Positions 54,177 to 61,837 of a DNA stretch of 64,000 nt are shown one piece after another. Source of the stretch: Spirochaetota bacterium (GTDB lineage: Bacteria > Spirochaetota > Spirochaetia > Treponematales > UBA12059). The translations under genes were made by a program, and so were the position numbers. Each line of letters starts with the position of its first letter. Within the stretch, counting starts at the first letter, position 1. Where the stretch lies: assembly GCA_022703505.1 (NCBI GenBank), contig JAKLDN010000007.1:163933-227932 (forward strand), written 5' to 3'. The notes beneath the pieces are model-generated. The model did no database searches and was not told where the DNA came from. It was given only the letters and a program-made list of their open reading frames with translations.

Positions 54177-55313
54177 ATGGCCATACCGATCGAACCCGAG
54201 TCCCGGGCCCGGGTGTTCCCCCTGGCGGACGGTTCCGCCGGGATCGAGGTCCGGCCCGCCGGAGCCGCACGGGCCGAGCTGGGATCGATCCCCGGCTCCC
54301 TGCACGTGCGGGAGAACCTGTGGAGGATCCCGGAGACCTTCCTGGCCTTCGTGCACTCGGGGATCCCCGGACTCCGCCTGGAGTTCGCCTCCGAGGGCGC
54401 CCCCGTCCCGGAGGCGTTTTCCCTCTGGAACGGCGAGGCCGTCCGCGCCGAGACGGACGAGCCGCCGTCCTCCGCCGGACTGGACTGGAACGGGAAGGTC
54501 GCCCTCCTCTCCGCCATGCGCGCCCGAAAGTACTCTCCCCGGACCGTACGGGCCTATTACCGATACGTGGACGATTTCCTTCGCCGGGCGGGCAAGCCAC
54601 CCCGCCAGGCTTCGGACGCCGACCTTACCGCCTACCTCGCCTATCTCGAGGCCGAGCGGAGGGCTTCCGCCGCCACCCTGAACCTGGCCATCAGCGCCGT
54701 GCGGTTCTTCTACGTCGCGGTCCTGGGACTCCCCCTTGCCATGCGCCGCCGCCGTCCGAAGGGAGACCGGCGGCTGCCCATGGTGTTGAGCAGGGCGGAG
54801 ATCCTGAAGGTCGTGGACGCGCTTCCGAGCCTGAAGCACAAGGCCATGATCCTTCTGGCGTACAGCGGGGGGCTCCGGGTCAGCGAGATCGTCAACCTCT
54901 GGTACCAGGACCTGGACCGGGACCGGCATACCATCTACATCCGGGCCGCCAAGGGGCGGAAGGACCGGTACACCCTGCTCTCCGATACGGCCTGGACGGC
55001 CGTGGAATCCTACGTCCTATCCGAACGGCCCCGGTTCTGGCTCTTCGAGGGAAGGACCCCCGGATACCGCCTGTCCGTCCGGGCAGTCCAGGGAGTCTTC
55101 TACTCGGCCTGCCGAAGGGCCGCGATCGGAAAGAGGGTGTCCATCCACGCCCTGCGGCACAGCTTCGCCACCCACCTGCTGGAATCGGGCACGGACCTCC
55201 GGTACATCCAGACCCTCCTGGGCCACGCCAGCCCGGCTACCACGGCCGTGTACGCCCATGTCGCGAAGGGGGAGTTCCTCAGGATACGGAGTCCCCTGGA
55301 TGGGGCTGGTTAA
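54177..55313 (+). CDS. Tyrosine recombinase of the cassette array (integron-integrase-like)
   Basis: A 378-residue DNA strand-exchange enzyme. An N-terminal part of about 100 residues has no recognised domain and is absent from Xer and IntI proteins as I know them. A SAM-like core-binding domain follows (RARKYSPRTVRAYYRYVDDFL), then the catalytic domain with Arg in SGGLRVSEI, Lys in AAKGRKDRYTLL, HALRHSFATHLL, the LLGHAS His and the nucleophile Tyr in TTAVYAHV. Only 59 residues lie between KGRKDR and HALRH, so the insertion typical of integron integrases seems missing. It ends RSPLD like IntI. The cassettes start 280 bp downstream on the same strand. Confidence 0.88.
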   Translation: MAIPIEPESRARVFPLADGSAGIEVRPAGAARAELGSIPGSLHVRENLWRIPETFLAFVHSGIPGLRLEFASEGAPVPEAFSLWNGEAVRAETDEPPSSAGLDWNGKVALLSAMRARKYSPRTVRAYYRYVDDFLRRAGKPPRQASDADLTAYLAYLEAERRASAATLNLAISAVRFFYVAVLGLPLAMRRRRPKGDRRLPMVLSRAEILKVVDALPSLKHKAMILLAYSGGLRVSEIVNLWYQDLDRDRHTIYIRAAKGRKDRYTLLSDTAWTAVESYVLSERPRFWLFEGRTPGYRLSVRAVQGVFYSACRRAAIGKRVSIHALRHSFATHLLESGTDLRYIQTLLGHASPATTAVYAHVAKGEFLRIRSPLDGAG

Positions 55314-55348
55314 TATTACAACGGCAATCAGGAAAGCTAGGAAAAAAG

Positions 55349-55377
55349 TTGCGAAATCGAAGAGGGAGACGTATAAT
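55349..55377 (+). promoter_or_regulatory. Putative cassette promoter (Pc-like)
   Basis: TTGCGA at 55349, exactly 17 bp, then a perfect TATAAT at 55372, starting 35 bp after the recombinase stop and reading into the attI region and first cassette. Confidence 0.75.
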
Positions 55378-55529
55378 TCTGTAAAAGATCGTGAAATTCG
55401 GGGCGTATCCTGTTGCGGCGGAGCGTCCTAGCGATCGGTTAAACTCTACTCGCCGAGTAAGGAATCCTTACGGTTCCAATGGCGAGCCATTGCAGATATT
55501 ACCAGGACATATACGACAAAACCGACCAC

Positions 55530-55598
55530 GATTACACGAACTTCACATATTCAGGGTTGCACCGCGATTACACGCGCATCACCTAATAATTGTTATGT
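55530..55598 (+). other. Putative attI site
   Basis: Two direct repeats GATTACACG begin at 55530 and 55566, 36 bp apart. Each continues with a TCAC(A/C)TA-like segment. They are followed by GTTATGT at 55592-55598, the same 7 bases that end every attC-like site downstream. The cassette boundary would be after G55592. Two accessory direct repeats plus one simple site is the layout of known attI sites. Confidence 0.75.
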
Positions 55599-56418
55599 GC
55601 ATGATTTTTCTTGGCGGCTACTGGCTTGTGTTTCCGCGCCATCCGTGGCGCGGAAAATAAATAAAAAGGTACTTTCTGAAACAATTCACAGGAGGAAAAC
55701 GTATGAAGAATCTTGTCTGGTTCTTTTTTGGAGTATTAGTCCTTTCGTCATGTGTAACAACCGTAAATCAAGAAAAAGTCGATCCAGTTTCTATTTCAAT
55801 TTTAGAAAAAGGCCTCTATACTTCTGATATTATTCGAACAGAAAAAACTCCAACGGATGTCTATCATGTAACTGAGAATCATAAGTTGCTTGAAGAAACT
55901 GCTCTGGTTCCGTTAAAAAAAGGTGTTCTTTTCGGATTTAAACTAAAACTTGAAAGTGATAAATACAAAGAACTTGAAGTTGAAATACGACTGATTCATC
56001 CAAGTTTCTATGATCCCTATTTGAAAAAGGAGTCTTCGTCATCTATTTCTAAAATGAAGATTTATAAAGAAAAGACAAGATTTAGAGGATATCTACTTGA
56101 AGAAGATTTTGAATTAGCTCCGGGGAAATGGATTTATGAGATTTGGTATAAAGGAAAACTATACGCAACTACAGAATTTGAGTTAAAGAATTAGGGAAGG
56201 TAATCGCCCTCGCCCTCCTGGCTCGGGCGATCTGAAAGATGTTCAAGAAAAATCAGACACATAACGTTACGCTATCTGCTGCGTCGCGCGCCCTGTGGCG
56301 CGCTCCTCGGGTTCCGCGGCGCTAGCCGCGCCGCTCCACCAAGGACCGTGCGTCCCGCGAATCGTCGAGTACTCCGATTCGCTCTTATGGACGCACGGTC
56401 CTTCCAGATAGCTTGTTG
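55593..56418 (+). mobile_element. Gene cassette 1 (826 bp)
   Basis: Bounded by the GTTATGT at 55592 and the attC-like site ending at 56424. It begins with the shared leader (TTATGTGCATGATTTTTC...) and its TTTCCGCGCC hairpin at 55631-55656. Cargo is one lipoprotein gene. Confidence 0.85.
55703..56194 (+). CDS. Lipoprotein, DUF3859-like
   Basis: A 163-residue protein with signal segment MKNLVWFFFGVLVLSSC (lipobox VLSSC). The rest resembles DUF3859: KGLYTSDIIRTEKTPTD, GVLFGFKLKLESDKYKELEVEIRLIHPS and the C-terminal APGKWIYEIWYKGKLYATTEFEL. Members are envelope proteins of unknown role. A perfect GGAGG lies before the ATG. It is the only gene of cassette 1, closest to the Pc-like promoter. It is AT-rich, unlike the chromosome. 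Confidence 0.75.
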   Translation: MKNLVWFFFGVLVLSSCVTTVNQEKVDPVSISILEKGLYTSDIIRTEKTPTDVYHVTENHKLLEETALVPLKKGVLFGFKLKLESDKYKELEVEIRLIHPSFYDPYLKKESSSSISKMKIYKEKTRFRGYLLEEDFELAPGKWIYEIWYKGKLYATTEFELKN

Positions 56419-56483
56419 TTATGTGCAGTGATTTTTCTTGGCGGCTACAGGTTGGTGTTTCCGCGCCATCCTTGGCGCGGAAA
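56207..56483 (+). repeat. Cassette repeat unit 1 with attC-like site 56259-56424
   Basis: Three parts: hairpin ATCGCCC...GGGCGAT (56213-56231); a 166-bp attC-like site from ACATAAC (R'') to GTTATGT (R') with the CTATCTG/CAGATAG inner stem; and leader hairpin TTTCCGCGCC/GGCGCGGAAA (56458-56483). The main arm of this copy reads AAGGACCGTGCGTCC with its exact complement, whereas all other copies have AAGTACCATGCGTCC with theirs. Both sides changed together. Confidence 0.9.
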
Positions 56484-56527
56484 GCGTAAGAGCCTGGAAC
56501 ATGAGATCAACGTAGCTAAGAGAAGAA

Positions 56528-56971
56528 TTGGGAAGGGAAAGGTACGAATCTTTGGAAAAAATTGTACTATCAGATCCTGATGTGTTTCCAACTCCTGAAC
56601 TGTTATCTAAAGTGTTAGGAGAGAAAATCGACCTATTTCATCAAACCTTGGAATACTTAAAGATAGAAATACCCGAAGTAGACCCTGAATGGAATTATTA
56701 TAGAGACGGGAAAAGCTGGATTTTAAAGGTCCTTTCAAACAAGAAGACTTTCTGTTGGATTTTTGTCTATGAGAAAGGCTTTAAAACCACATTTTATATA
56801 AATGGGAAATATGAAGAATACATTATTGAAAGCGATCTCCCAGAAGATTTGAAGAAAGCTTACCTGGAAAGTAATGGGAAAAAGATAAGAAGTCTTTCAG
56901 TAAATATTGAGAAAGAAAAAGACATCCATGACTTTAAAAAACTTGTGAAGGTCAAGAAGAAGACTAAATAA
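56528..56971 (+). CDS. DUF3788-like protein
   Basis: A 147-residue cytoplasmic protein. The centre PEWNYYRDGKSWILKVLSNKKTFCWIFVYEKGFKTTFYING followed by a short ESDLPEDLKKAYLESNGKK helix fits DUF3788, which is found alone in many bacteria with no known biochemistry. The start is uncertain: TTG at 56528 or TTG at 56552, the latter 8 bp after GGAAAGG. It is AT-rich and the first of two genes in cassette 2; a second copy of its 5' end is at 63939. Confidence 0.72.
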   Translation: MGRERYESLEKIVLSDPDVFPTPELLSKVLGEKIDLFHQTLEYLKIEIPEVDPEWNYYRDGKSWILKVLSNKKTFCWIFVYEKGFKTTFYINGKYEEYIIESDLPEDLKKAYLESNGKKIRSLSVNIEKEKDIHDFKKLVKVKKKTK

Positions 56972-57009
56972 GACAAGAGGAAGACCTTTTGCCTTTGAAG
57001 AAGGAAGCC

Positions 57010-57237
57010 ATGGATTCAACTGCTATCATTGCTATTTTGAGTGTCTTTGGTCTCGCCCCCATGACTGTTTTTGGATTTATCCTTTTATTGAAACGTCAAA
57101 AGCATAGAGTTGAAGAACTTAGATACAAGAAAGAAATATTAGAATTAGAACTTGAAAGAGAAGCATACAAAATCAAACTCCTTCAAGAAGAAAACAGGAA
57201 GTATGATCGATTGATCCACGGTGAAAGCGATAATTGA
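57010..57237 (+). CDS. Small membrane protein with coiled coil
   Basis: 75 residues from the ATG at 57010, which follows GAAGGAAGCC. One transmembrane helix (STAIIAILSVFGLAPMTVFGFILLL) is followed by a Lys/Glu-rich coiled coil (VEELRYKKEILELELEREAYKIKLLQEENRKYD). It resembles small phage-shock PspB-like proteins only in layout. It is separated by 38 bp from the DUF3788-like gene, so the two are probably co-expressed. Function unknown. Confidence 0.65.
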   Translation: MDSTAIIAILSVFGLAPMTVFGFILLLKRQKHRVEELRYKKEILELELEREAYKIKLLQEENRKYDRLIHGESDN

Positions 57238-57259
57238 GAATTAGAGAAGAGTAGGGGAG

Positions 57260-57548
57260 AAGGTAATCGCCCTCGCCCTCCTGGCTCGGGCGATATTGGA
57301 GAAAGCTCAAGAAAAATCAGCGACATAACTTACGCTATCTGCTGCGTCGCGCGCCCTGTGGCGCGCTCCTCGGGTTCCGCGGCGCTAGCCGCGCCGCTCC
57401 ACCAAGTACCATGCGTCCCGCGAATCGTCGCGAAAGCCTCCGATTCGCTCTTATGGACGCATGGTACTTCCAGATAGCTTCTTGTTATGTGCAATGATTT
57501 TTCTTGGCGGCTACTGGCTGGTGTTTCCGCGCCATCCCTGGCGCGGAA
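57260..57548 (+). repeat. Cassette repeat unit 2 with attC-like site 57323-57490
   Basis: Same three-part unit as unit 1. The attC-like site is 168 bp. Inside are the sub-hairpins GCGCGCC/GGCGCGC, GCGGCGC/GCGCCGC and the main arm AAGTACCATGCGTCC/GGACGCATGGTACTT. Confidence 0.9.
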
Positions 57549-57713
57549 AGTATAAGAGACTGGAATATGAGATCAAATTATATAAATAATTGCAGAAAAG
57601 GATTAAAAAAACTTTTTGAAGAGAGCTATTAAAATTGTATGAATCTATATAAATACAGAGTGGCTAATGCACTTCGAACGTGGAAGTAACTATGGAATAT
57701 CAGGAGGATGATA

Positions 57714-59009
57714 TTGAAAACAATTTTCTATGTTGACAACTATCGAGGTTTTTCGAAGCAGTTTATTGAACTTGGTGCGGTTAATTTTTTTGTAGGAGAA
57801 AATAGCTCAGGCAAAACTTCTATTGTGAGCTTATTAACGCTAATTAGTAATCCAAAATTTTGGTACACTTTCGAATTTGACGATGAAGGAATAGATTTGG
57901 GAGCATATGAAGATATTTTTTCATATAAGCATGATTCTAATCATTTTACAATCGGATTTTATTCAAAGCTAAATAGTAAAAAGAAAACAGATTATATGCA
58001 TTTGTTGAAATTTAAAAACAGAGATGGCATGCCAGCAGTATGTGAAGAATACATTTTAGAAAATGATACACTATTAAGTATACGTCATAATACTAAAACC
58101 GCAGTATATAAAGTAACGAAAATGACTTCTTGCGAAGAGTGCGCAACCTCGTTCAGCACTTGCATTGAATTTATTACAAATATGAATTTTGTGGATGGGA
58201 AAAGAATAAGCAAAAAAGAAGGTTCAAATGATATCTTAACATACTTGAGCCTTATTCATCAGAAAGATCCAGAAATCAAAGAGCAATTTTCAAACTTCAT
58301 TCCAATTTCGTATATGGAAACGAGGGGTATATCGTTGGTTGCTCCAATTAGAGCAAAACCAAAAAACATATACACGGGTAATAAAATTTCATATGATGTT
58401 GAAGGAGAATATGCACCATATATAATAAAAGGGCTTTTCAAAATAAAAGCACAAAAAAAAATTGATAAGGAAACACAAGAACAGATTAATTACCTGTTCG
58501 AATTTGGGAAAGAAAGTGGGTTGTTTGATAATATTTCTGTTGAGCAATTTAGTAAGAAGAGTAATTCGCCTTTTGAAATCGATATACTTAAAAGTAATGG
58601 AAAGTATAAGATAAACAATGTCGGTTATGGAGTGTCACAAGTTCTTCCTGTGTTAACCTCTACCCTTGGAGTTGCACCCGGGAATTGGGTTTCGATCCAG
58701 CAACCAGAAGTTCATTTACATCCCAGAGCACAAGCAGCATTTGGTGAGTTGGTGTTTATTGCGGCTACTGGACTAAAAAGAAAATTTATAATAGAAACCC
58801 ATAGTGATTATGTAATAGATCGATTTAGATATAAGCTGAAGAATAGTGATGAAAAACTTGACGCTAGAGTTATGTTTTTTGAAAATGTAGAAGGAATTAA
58901 TAAAATTGTTTCAATGAACATTCAAAAGAATGGTAGCTATCCAACCAATCAGCCAGATGGTTTTAGGAAATTTTTTATTGATGAAACAATGAACCTATTA
59001 GGAATTTAA
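57714..59009 (+). CDS. AAA/ABC-like ATPase, possible defence protein
   Basis: A 431-residue SMC/ABC-type ATPase of the AAA_15/DUF3696-like kind. Walker A is GENSSGKTS at about 28-36, right after VDNYRGFSKQFIELGAVNFFV. The signature is GYGVSQVLPVLTS, Walker B is WVSIQQPEVHLHPRAQAAFGEL and the switch His is IETHSDYVIDR. There is no Toprim domain as in OLD nucleases, and the insert between the two halves is about 250 residues. I chose TTG at 57714, 6 bp after GGAGG. The PIN gene starts 1 bp after the stop. Confidence 0.82.
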   Translation: MKTIFYVDNYRGFSKQFIELGAVNFFVGENSSGKTSIVSLLTLISNPKFWYTFEFDDEGIDLGAYEDIFSYKHDSNHFTIGFYSKLNSKKKTDYMHLLKFKNRDGMPAVCEEYILENDTLLSIRHNTKTAVYKVTKMTSCEECATSFSTCIEFITNMNFVDGKRISKKEGSNDILTYLSLIHQKDPEIKEQFSNFIPISYMETRGISLVAPIRAKPKNIYTGNKISYDVEGEYAPYIIKGLFKIKAQKKIDKETQEQINYLFEFGKESGLFDNISVEQFSKKSNSPFEIDILKSNGKYKINNVGYGVSQVLPVLTSTLGVAPGNWVSIQQPEVHLHPRAQAAFGELVFIAATGLKRKFIIETHSDYVIDRFRYKLKNSDEKLDARVMFFENVEGINKIVSMNIQKNGSYPTNQPDGFRKFFIDETMNLLGI

Positions 59010-59010
59010 A

Positions 59011-59535
59011 ATGAGTATCATAATAGATACATGTACATTTAGTGCGATAGTGAATAAAGACAATGTTCAACATGATGATTTTATTCCGGTTATAAAATGG
59101 GTTATTGAGGGGAAAGCCAAGATTATTATTGGAGGAAACATATTTGATCGAGAAATACTAAGAGTTACAACATTTAACAATTTTTTAAAATTGTTGAGTT
59201 CCTTCGGAAAAGTTTATAGAGAAGACGAAAAAAAAATCGAAGATGAAATTACATATATTGAAGCGCTGGGTTTACCTAGCGATTTTGATGATCCCCATAT
59301 TATGGCCTTGTTTAGAGTAACAAAATGCAAGGTATTTTGTACTAGTGATAAGCGAACATTTAAATATTTCAATGACAATAGAATTATTGAAAAACGCTTT
59401 AAGCCGAAAATATATACTAATTATCGGCATAGACCTAATCCAGGAATACTTCGTGATGAGCATTTATGCGAAGTTTGCGAACCACATTTTATGCTAAACC
59501 CATCGATAGCAAGAAGAATAATGGAAAATATGTAA
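59011..59535 (+). CDS. PIN-domain-like nuclease paired with the ATPase
   Basis: A 174-residue protein. It begins IIIDTCTFSAIVN (first Asp), has an Asp pair in SDFDDPHIMALF and the last acidic site in VFCTSDKRTFKYF, which is the acid pattern of PIN nucleases that cut RNA or single-stranded DNA. The C-terminal 40 residues add a CEVCEPHF element that could bind metal. The start is 1 bp after the ATPase stop, so they are translationally coupled. With an ATPase partner an abortive-infection role is plausible; no toxin-antitoxin partner is present. Confidence 0.75.
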   Translation: MSIIIDTCTFSAIVNKDNVQHDDFIPVIKWVIEGKAKIIIGGNIFDREILRVTTFNNFLKLLSSFGKVYREDEKKIEDEITYIEALGLPSDFDDPHIMALFRVTKCKVFCTSDKRTFKYFNDNRIIEKRFKPKIYTNYRHRPNPGILRDEHLCEVCEPHFMLNPSIARRIMENM

Positions 59536-59635
59536 TCATAATAACACTTAACTATCTTTCAACCGGATAAATGCCTGTGGCACGGATTATGCTCATAGAG
59601 AGCACAAAATACCTTGACAGTCCAGAATTATAAAG

Positions 59636-59925
59636 AAGGTAATCGCCCTCGCCCTCCTGGCTCGGGCGATGTTGGAGATCTCTCAAGAAAAATCAGCGAC
59701 ATAACCTACGCTATCTGCTGCGTCGCGCGCCCTGTGGCGCGCTCCTCGGGTTCCGCGGCGCTAGCCGCGCCGCTCCACCAAGTACCATGCGTCCCGCGAA
59801 TCGTCGCAAAAGCCTCCGATTCGCTCTTATGGACGCATGGTACTTCCAGATAGCTCCTTGTTATGTGCAATGATTTTTCTTGGCGGCCTCCGGCTGGTGT
59901 TTCCGCGCCATCCCTGGCGCGGAAA
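59636..59925 (+). repeat. Cassette repeat unit 3 with attC-like site 59699-59866
   Basis: 168-bp attC-like site. Its R'' side reads ACATAACCTACG (others ACATAACTTACG), otherwise as unit 2. Confidence 0.9.
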
Positions 59926-60029
59926 GCCTCGACCATTGAACCATAGATCAATTTACTTAAGATTTTACTTAGAAAGATACTTCTAGGAGTGGAGAGATAG
60001 ACCCTCGAAGTATCTTAAAGAACTTTAAA

Positions 60030-60050
60030 GCAACTATAAAACAGTTGCAA
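60030..60050 (+). promoter_or_regulatory. Inverted repeat at the hicAB promoter
   Basis: GCAACT-N7-AGTTGC at 60030-60048 overlaps a -35-like TTGCAA at 60045; a TATCTT lies 17 bp further. It is placed to serve as operator for HicB. A longer inverted pair (AAGATACTTC and GAAGTATCTT) lies upstream at 59974 and 60007. Confidence 0.55.
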
Positions 60051-60078
60051 TTTATATAAAAATGTGGTATCTTATCTC

Positions 60079-60336
60079 ATGAGCAAGGAAGAAAAGCTCC
60101 TTAAACGATTTCTAACCAGGCCTAAAGATTTTACCTACGAAGAATTAGGAAGGATGTTAAAAGGTTTTGGATATTTGGAAAGTCAGCAAGGAAAAACCTC
60201 AGGATCTAGAGTCGCTTTCTTCAATGCTGACTTGAATCATTTGATCCGTCTTCATAAACCCCATCCTGGGAATGAATTGAAGATGTATCAAATAGACCTT
60301 ATTCGTGAGGAACTGGAAGGGAAAGGCTTAATATGA
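60079..60336 (+). CDS. hicA: HicA-family toxin
   Basis: An 85-residue mRNA interferase of the double-stranded-RNA-binding fold. SKEEKLLKRFLTRPKDFTYEELGRMLKGFGY, then GKTSGSRVAFFN and the C-terminal PHPGNELKMYQIDLIREELEGKGLI match the HicA group. At the usual catalytic GSH position this protein reads GSRV; His remains further on in NHLIRLHKPHP. Such a form occurs in part of the family. The start is the ATG at 60079. Its stop overlaps the antitoxin start. Confidence 0.87.
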   Translation: MSKEEKLLKRFLTRPKDFTYEELGRMLKGFGYLESQQGKTSGSRVAFFNADLNHLIRLHKPHPGNELKMYQIDLIREELEGKGLI

Positions 60337-60683
60337 AGGATACGCTTTCTTTCAAAGACTATATTGGATCCGTTCATTTCAACGGAGAAGATGAAATCTT
60401 TTATGGGAAAATTGAAGGGATAGAAGACCTAATCACTTTTGAAGGAAAGACCGTTACTGAATTGAAAACTGCATTTGAAGAAGCCGTTGAAGACTATTTG
60501 GCGCTTTGCAAAGAAAACAATAAGAGAATTGAAAAGACGTATAAAGGAAGTTTCAATGTTCGGATCTCACCCGAACTTCATCGGAAAGTTAAAAGAACAG
60601 CCTTGAAAAAAGGCATGTCTTTGAATCAATTTATTCAAAAAGCAGTTGAAGACGAACTTCAAAAAGAAAATGCAGGAGTGTAA
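60333..60683 (+). CDS. hicB: HicB-family antitoxin
   Basis: A 116-residue antitoxin. The partly degenerate RNase H-like domain comes first (FKDYIGSVHFNGEDEIFYGKIEGIEDLITFEGKTVTEL). A ribbon-helix-helix DNA-binding end follows (SFNVRISPELHRKVKRTALKKGMSLNQFIQKAVEDEL). It would bind HicA and repress its own promoter, probably at the inverted repeat at 60.03 kb. The start is coupled to hicA by a 4-bp overlap. Confidence 0.9.
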   Translation: MKDTLSFKDYIGSVHFNGEDEIFYGKIEGIEDLITFEGKTVTELKTAFEEAVEDYLALCKENNKRIEKTYKGSFNVRISPELHRKVKRTALKKGMSLNQFIQKAVEDELQKENAGV

Positions 60684-60717
60684 GTAACCATTCCAAAAAA
60701 ATCTAAAAGAAGAAGAG

Positions 60718-61006
60718 AAGGTAATCGCCCTCGCCCTCCTGGCTCGGGCGATATAGGAAGGCGCTCAAGAAAAATCAGCGACATAACTTACGCTATCTGC
60801 TGCGTCGCGCGCCCTGTGGCGCGCTCCTCGGGTTCCGCGGCGCTAGCCGCGCCGCTCCACCAAGTACCATGCGTCCCGCGAATCGTCGCAAAAGCCTCCG
60901 ATTCGCTCTTATGGACGCATGGTACTTCCAGATAGCTTCTTGTTATGTGCAATGATTTTTCTTGGCGGATTCCGGCTGGTGTTTCCGCGCCATCCTGGCG
61001 CGGAAA
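60718..61006 (+). repeat. Cassette repeat unit 4 with attC-like site 60781-60948
   Basis: 168-bp attC-like site. The leader hairpin has a shorter loop (CATCCTGG) than the other copies. Confidence 0.9.
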
Positions 61007-61060
61007 GCCATAAATGATTAATATTCATTTTTATTCTATCTAACTATCTAAGGAGAATTC

Positions 61061-61789
61061 ATGTTTGATTCATTATTAAGAAGGGGATTTCAGATTATTG
61101 CACTACATCATGCTGAGGCTATTTTAACAATGGATATGCCAGAGGCTATAGAAGATATTGAAAAAGTATGTATGGATATCAAGCTTCCTGTTGAAGAAAT
61201 GGTTAGAAGTGGTGGCGGAGAAGCCGCAATTACTCAAAGAATAAGAAACACGTTTCATGAAAAACATGGTTGGGAAAAACATAATTTCGAAATAAAAAAA
61301 ATAATTGATGGAGTTGAAAAGGAAGCAATTACTCATGAAGTTGATCACATTAAAGTATTTAAAAAGGGCACGATAGCAATTGAAATTGAGTGGAATAATA
61401 AAGACCCATTTTTTGATAGGGATTTAGAGAATTTTAAACACTTACATTCTGAAGGTGTAATTTCTGTTGGTATAATTATTACACGTGGATCAACACTTCA
61501 GGATAAATTAAAGGACATTATTGAAGAATATGCTCAAATTAAAAACATCACTGCATTTGAAGATCTAGAACTATATTATTCTCCGACTAAGAGACAACGA
61601 GAAAATATTGAGAAAGCAACAAAAAGCGTAGGTTCCTTTCAAAGAGGCTGGGCCAATTCATTCGTTTCCGATAAGTATGGAGAGGCTACGACTCATTGGA
61701 GGAAACTATCTGAGCGTGTAGATCGTGGAGTTGGTAACCCGTGTCCGCTCGTACTAATTGGTTTGCCTGATTCAATAGTTGCACTTTGA
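61061..61789 (+). CDS. Type II restriction endonuclease, BglII/BstYI-like
   Basis: A 242-residue endonuclease. EVDHIKVFKKGTIAIEIEWNNKDPFFDRDL at about 93-122 supplies the Asp (95), Glu (108/110) and Lys-like residues of a PD-(D/E)XK site in the form seen in the BglII family. HLHSEGVISVGIIITRG follows, as usual. Recognition of GATC-centred sites would fit the family but is a guess. AAGGAG precedes the ATG. Fifty bases later comes the methyltransferase, which has its own promoter. Confidence 0.75.
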   Translation: MFDSLLRRGFQIIALHHAEAILTMDMPEAIEDIEKVCMDIKLPVEEMVRSGGGEAAITQRIRNTFHEKHGWEKHNFEIKKIIDGVEKEAITHEVDHIKVFKKGTIAIEIEWNNKDPFFDRDLENFKHLHSEGVISVGIIITRGSTLQDKLKDIIEEYAQIKNITAFEDLELYYSPTKRQRENIEKATKSVGSFQRGWANSFVSDKYGEATTHWRKLSERVDRGVGNPCPLVLIGLPDSIVAL

Positions 61790-61796
61790 TTCAAAC

Positions 61797-61822
61797 TTGA
61801 CTATACTTCTGTTTGGTATAAT
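61797..61822 (+). promoter_or_regulatory. Extended -10 promoter before the methyltransferase
   Basis: TGGTATAAT with perfect TATAAT at 61817; TTGACT at 61797 is only 14 bp away, so the extended -10 is probably what counts. It would let the methylase be made independently of the endonuclease. Confidence 0.6.
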
Positions 61823-61837
61823 CGCGAAGGGGGAGGA

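Larger units (their letters stand above)
56419..57484 (+). mobile_element. Gene cassette 2 (1066 bp)
   Basis: Runs from T56419 to G57484. It carries two genes. Its first part after the leader is repeated exactly at the right end of the window (63.88-64.0 kb). Confidence 0.85.
57485..59860 (+). mobile_element. Gene cassette 3 (2376 bp): ATPase and PIN pair
   Basis: The largest cassette, from T57485 to G59860, with two tightly linked genes. The shared leader continues past the hairpin as GACTGGAATATGAGATCAA, like other cassettes. Confidence 0.85.
59861..60942 (+). mobile_element. Gene cassette 4 (1082 bp): HicA/HicB
   Basis: From T59861 to G60942. Contains a toxin-antitoxin pair with its own control region. 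Confidence 0.85.

Noticed and set aside
54177..55313. Recombinase as chromosomal XerC or XerD
   Set aside because: It has a long N-terminal extension, ends RSPLD like IntI, and is adjacent to an attI-like site and cassette array; no dif-like site was seen beside it.
59614..59951. Open frames inside the cassette repeat units on both strands
   Set aside because: They run through the folded attC-like sequence and recur identically in every copy; the sequence is better explained as a recombination site.
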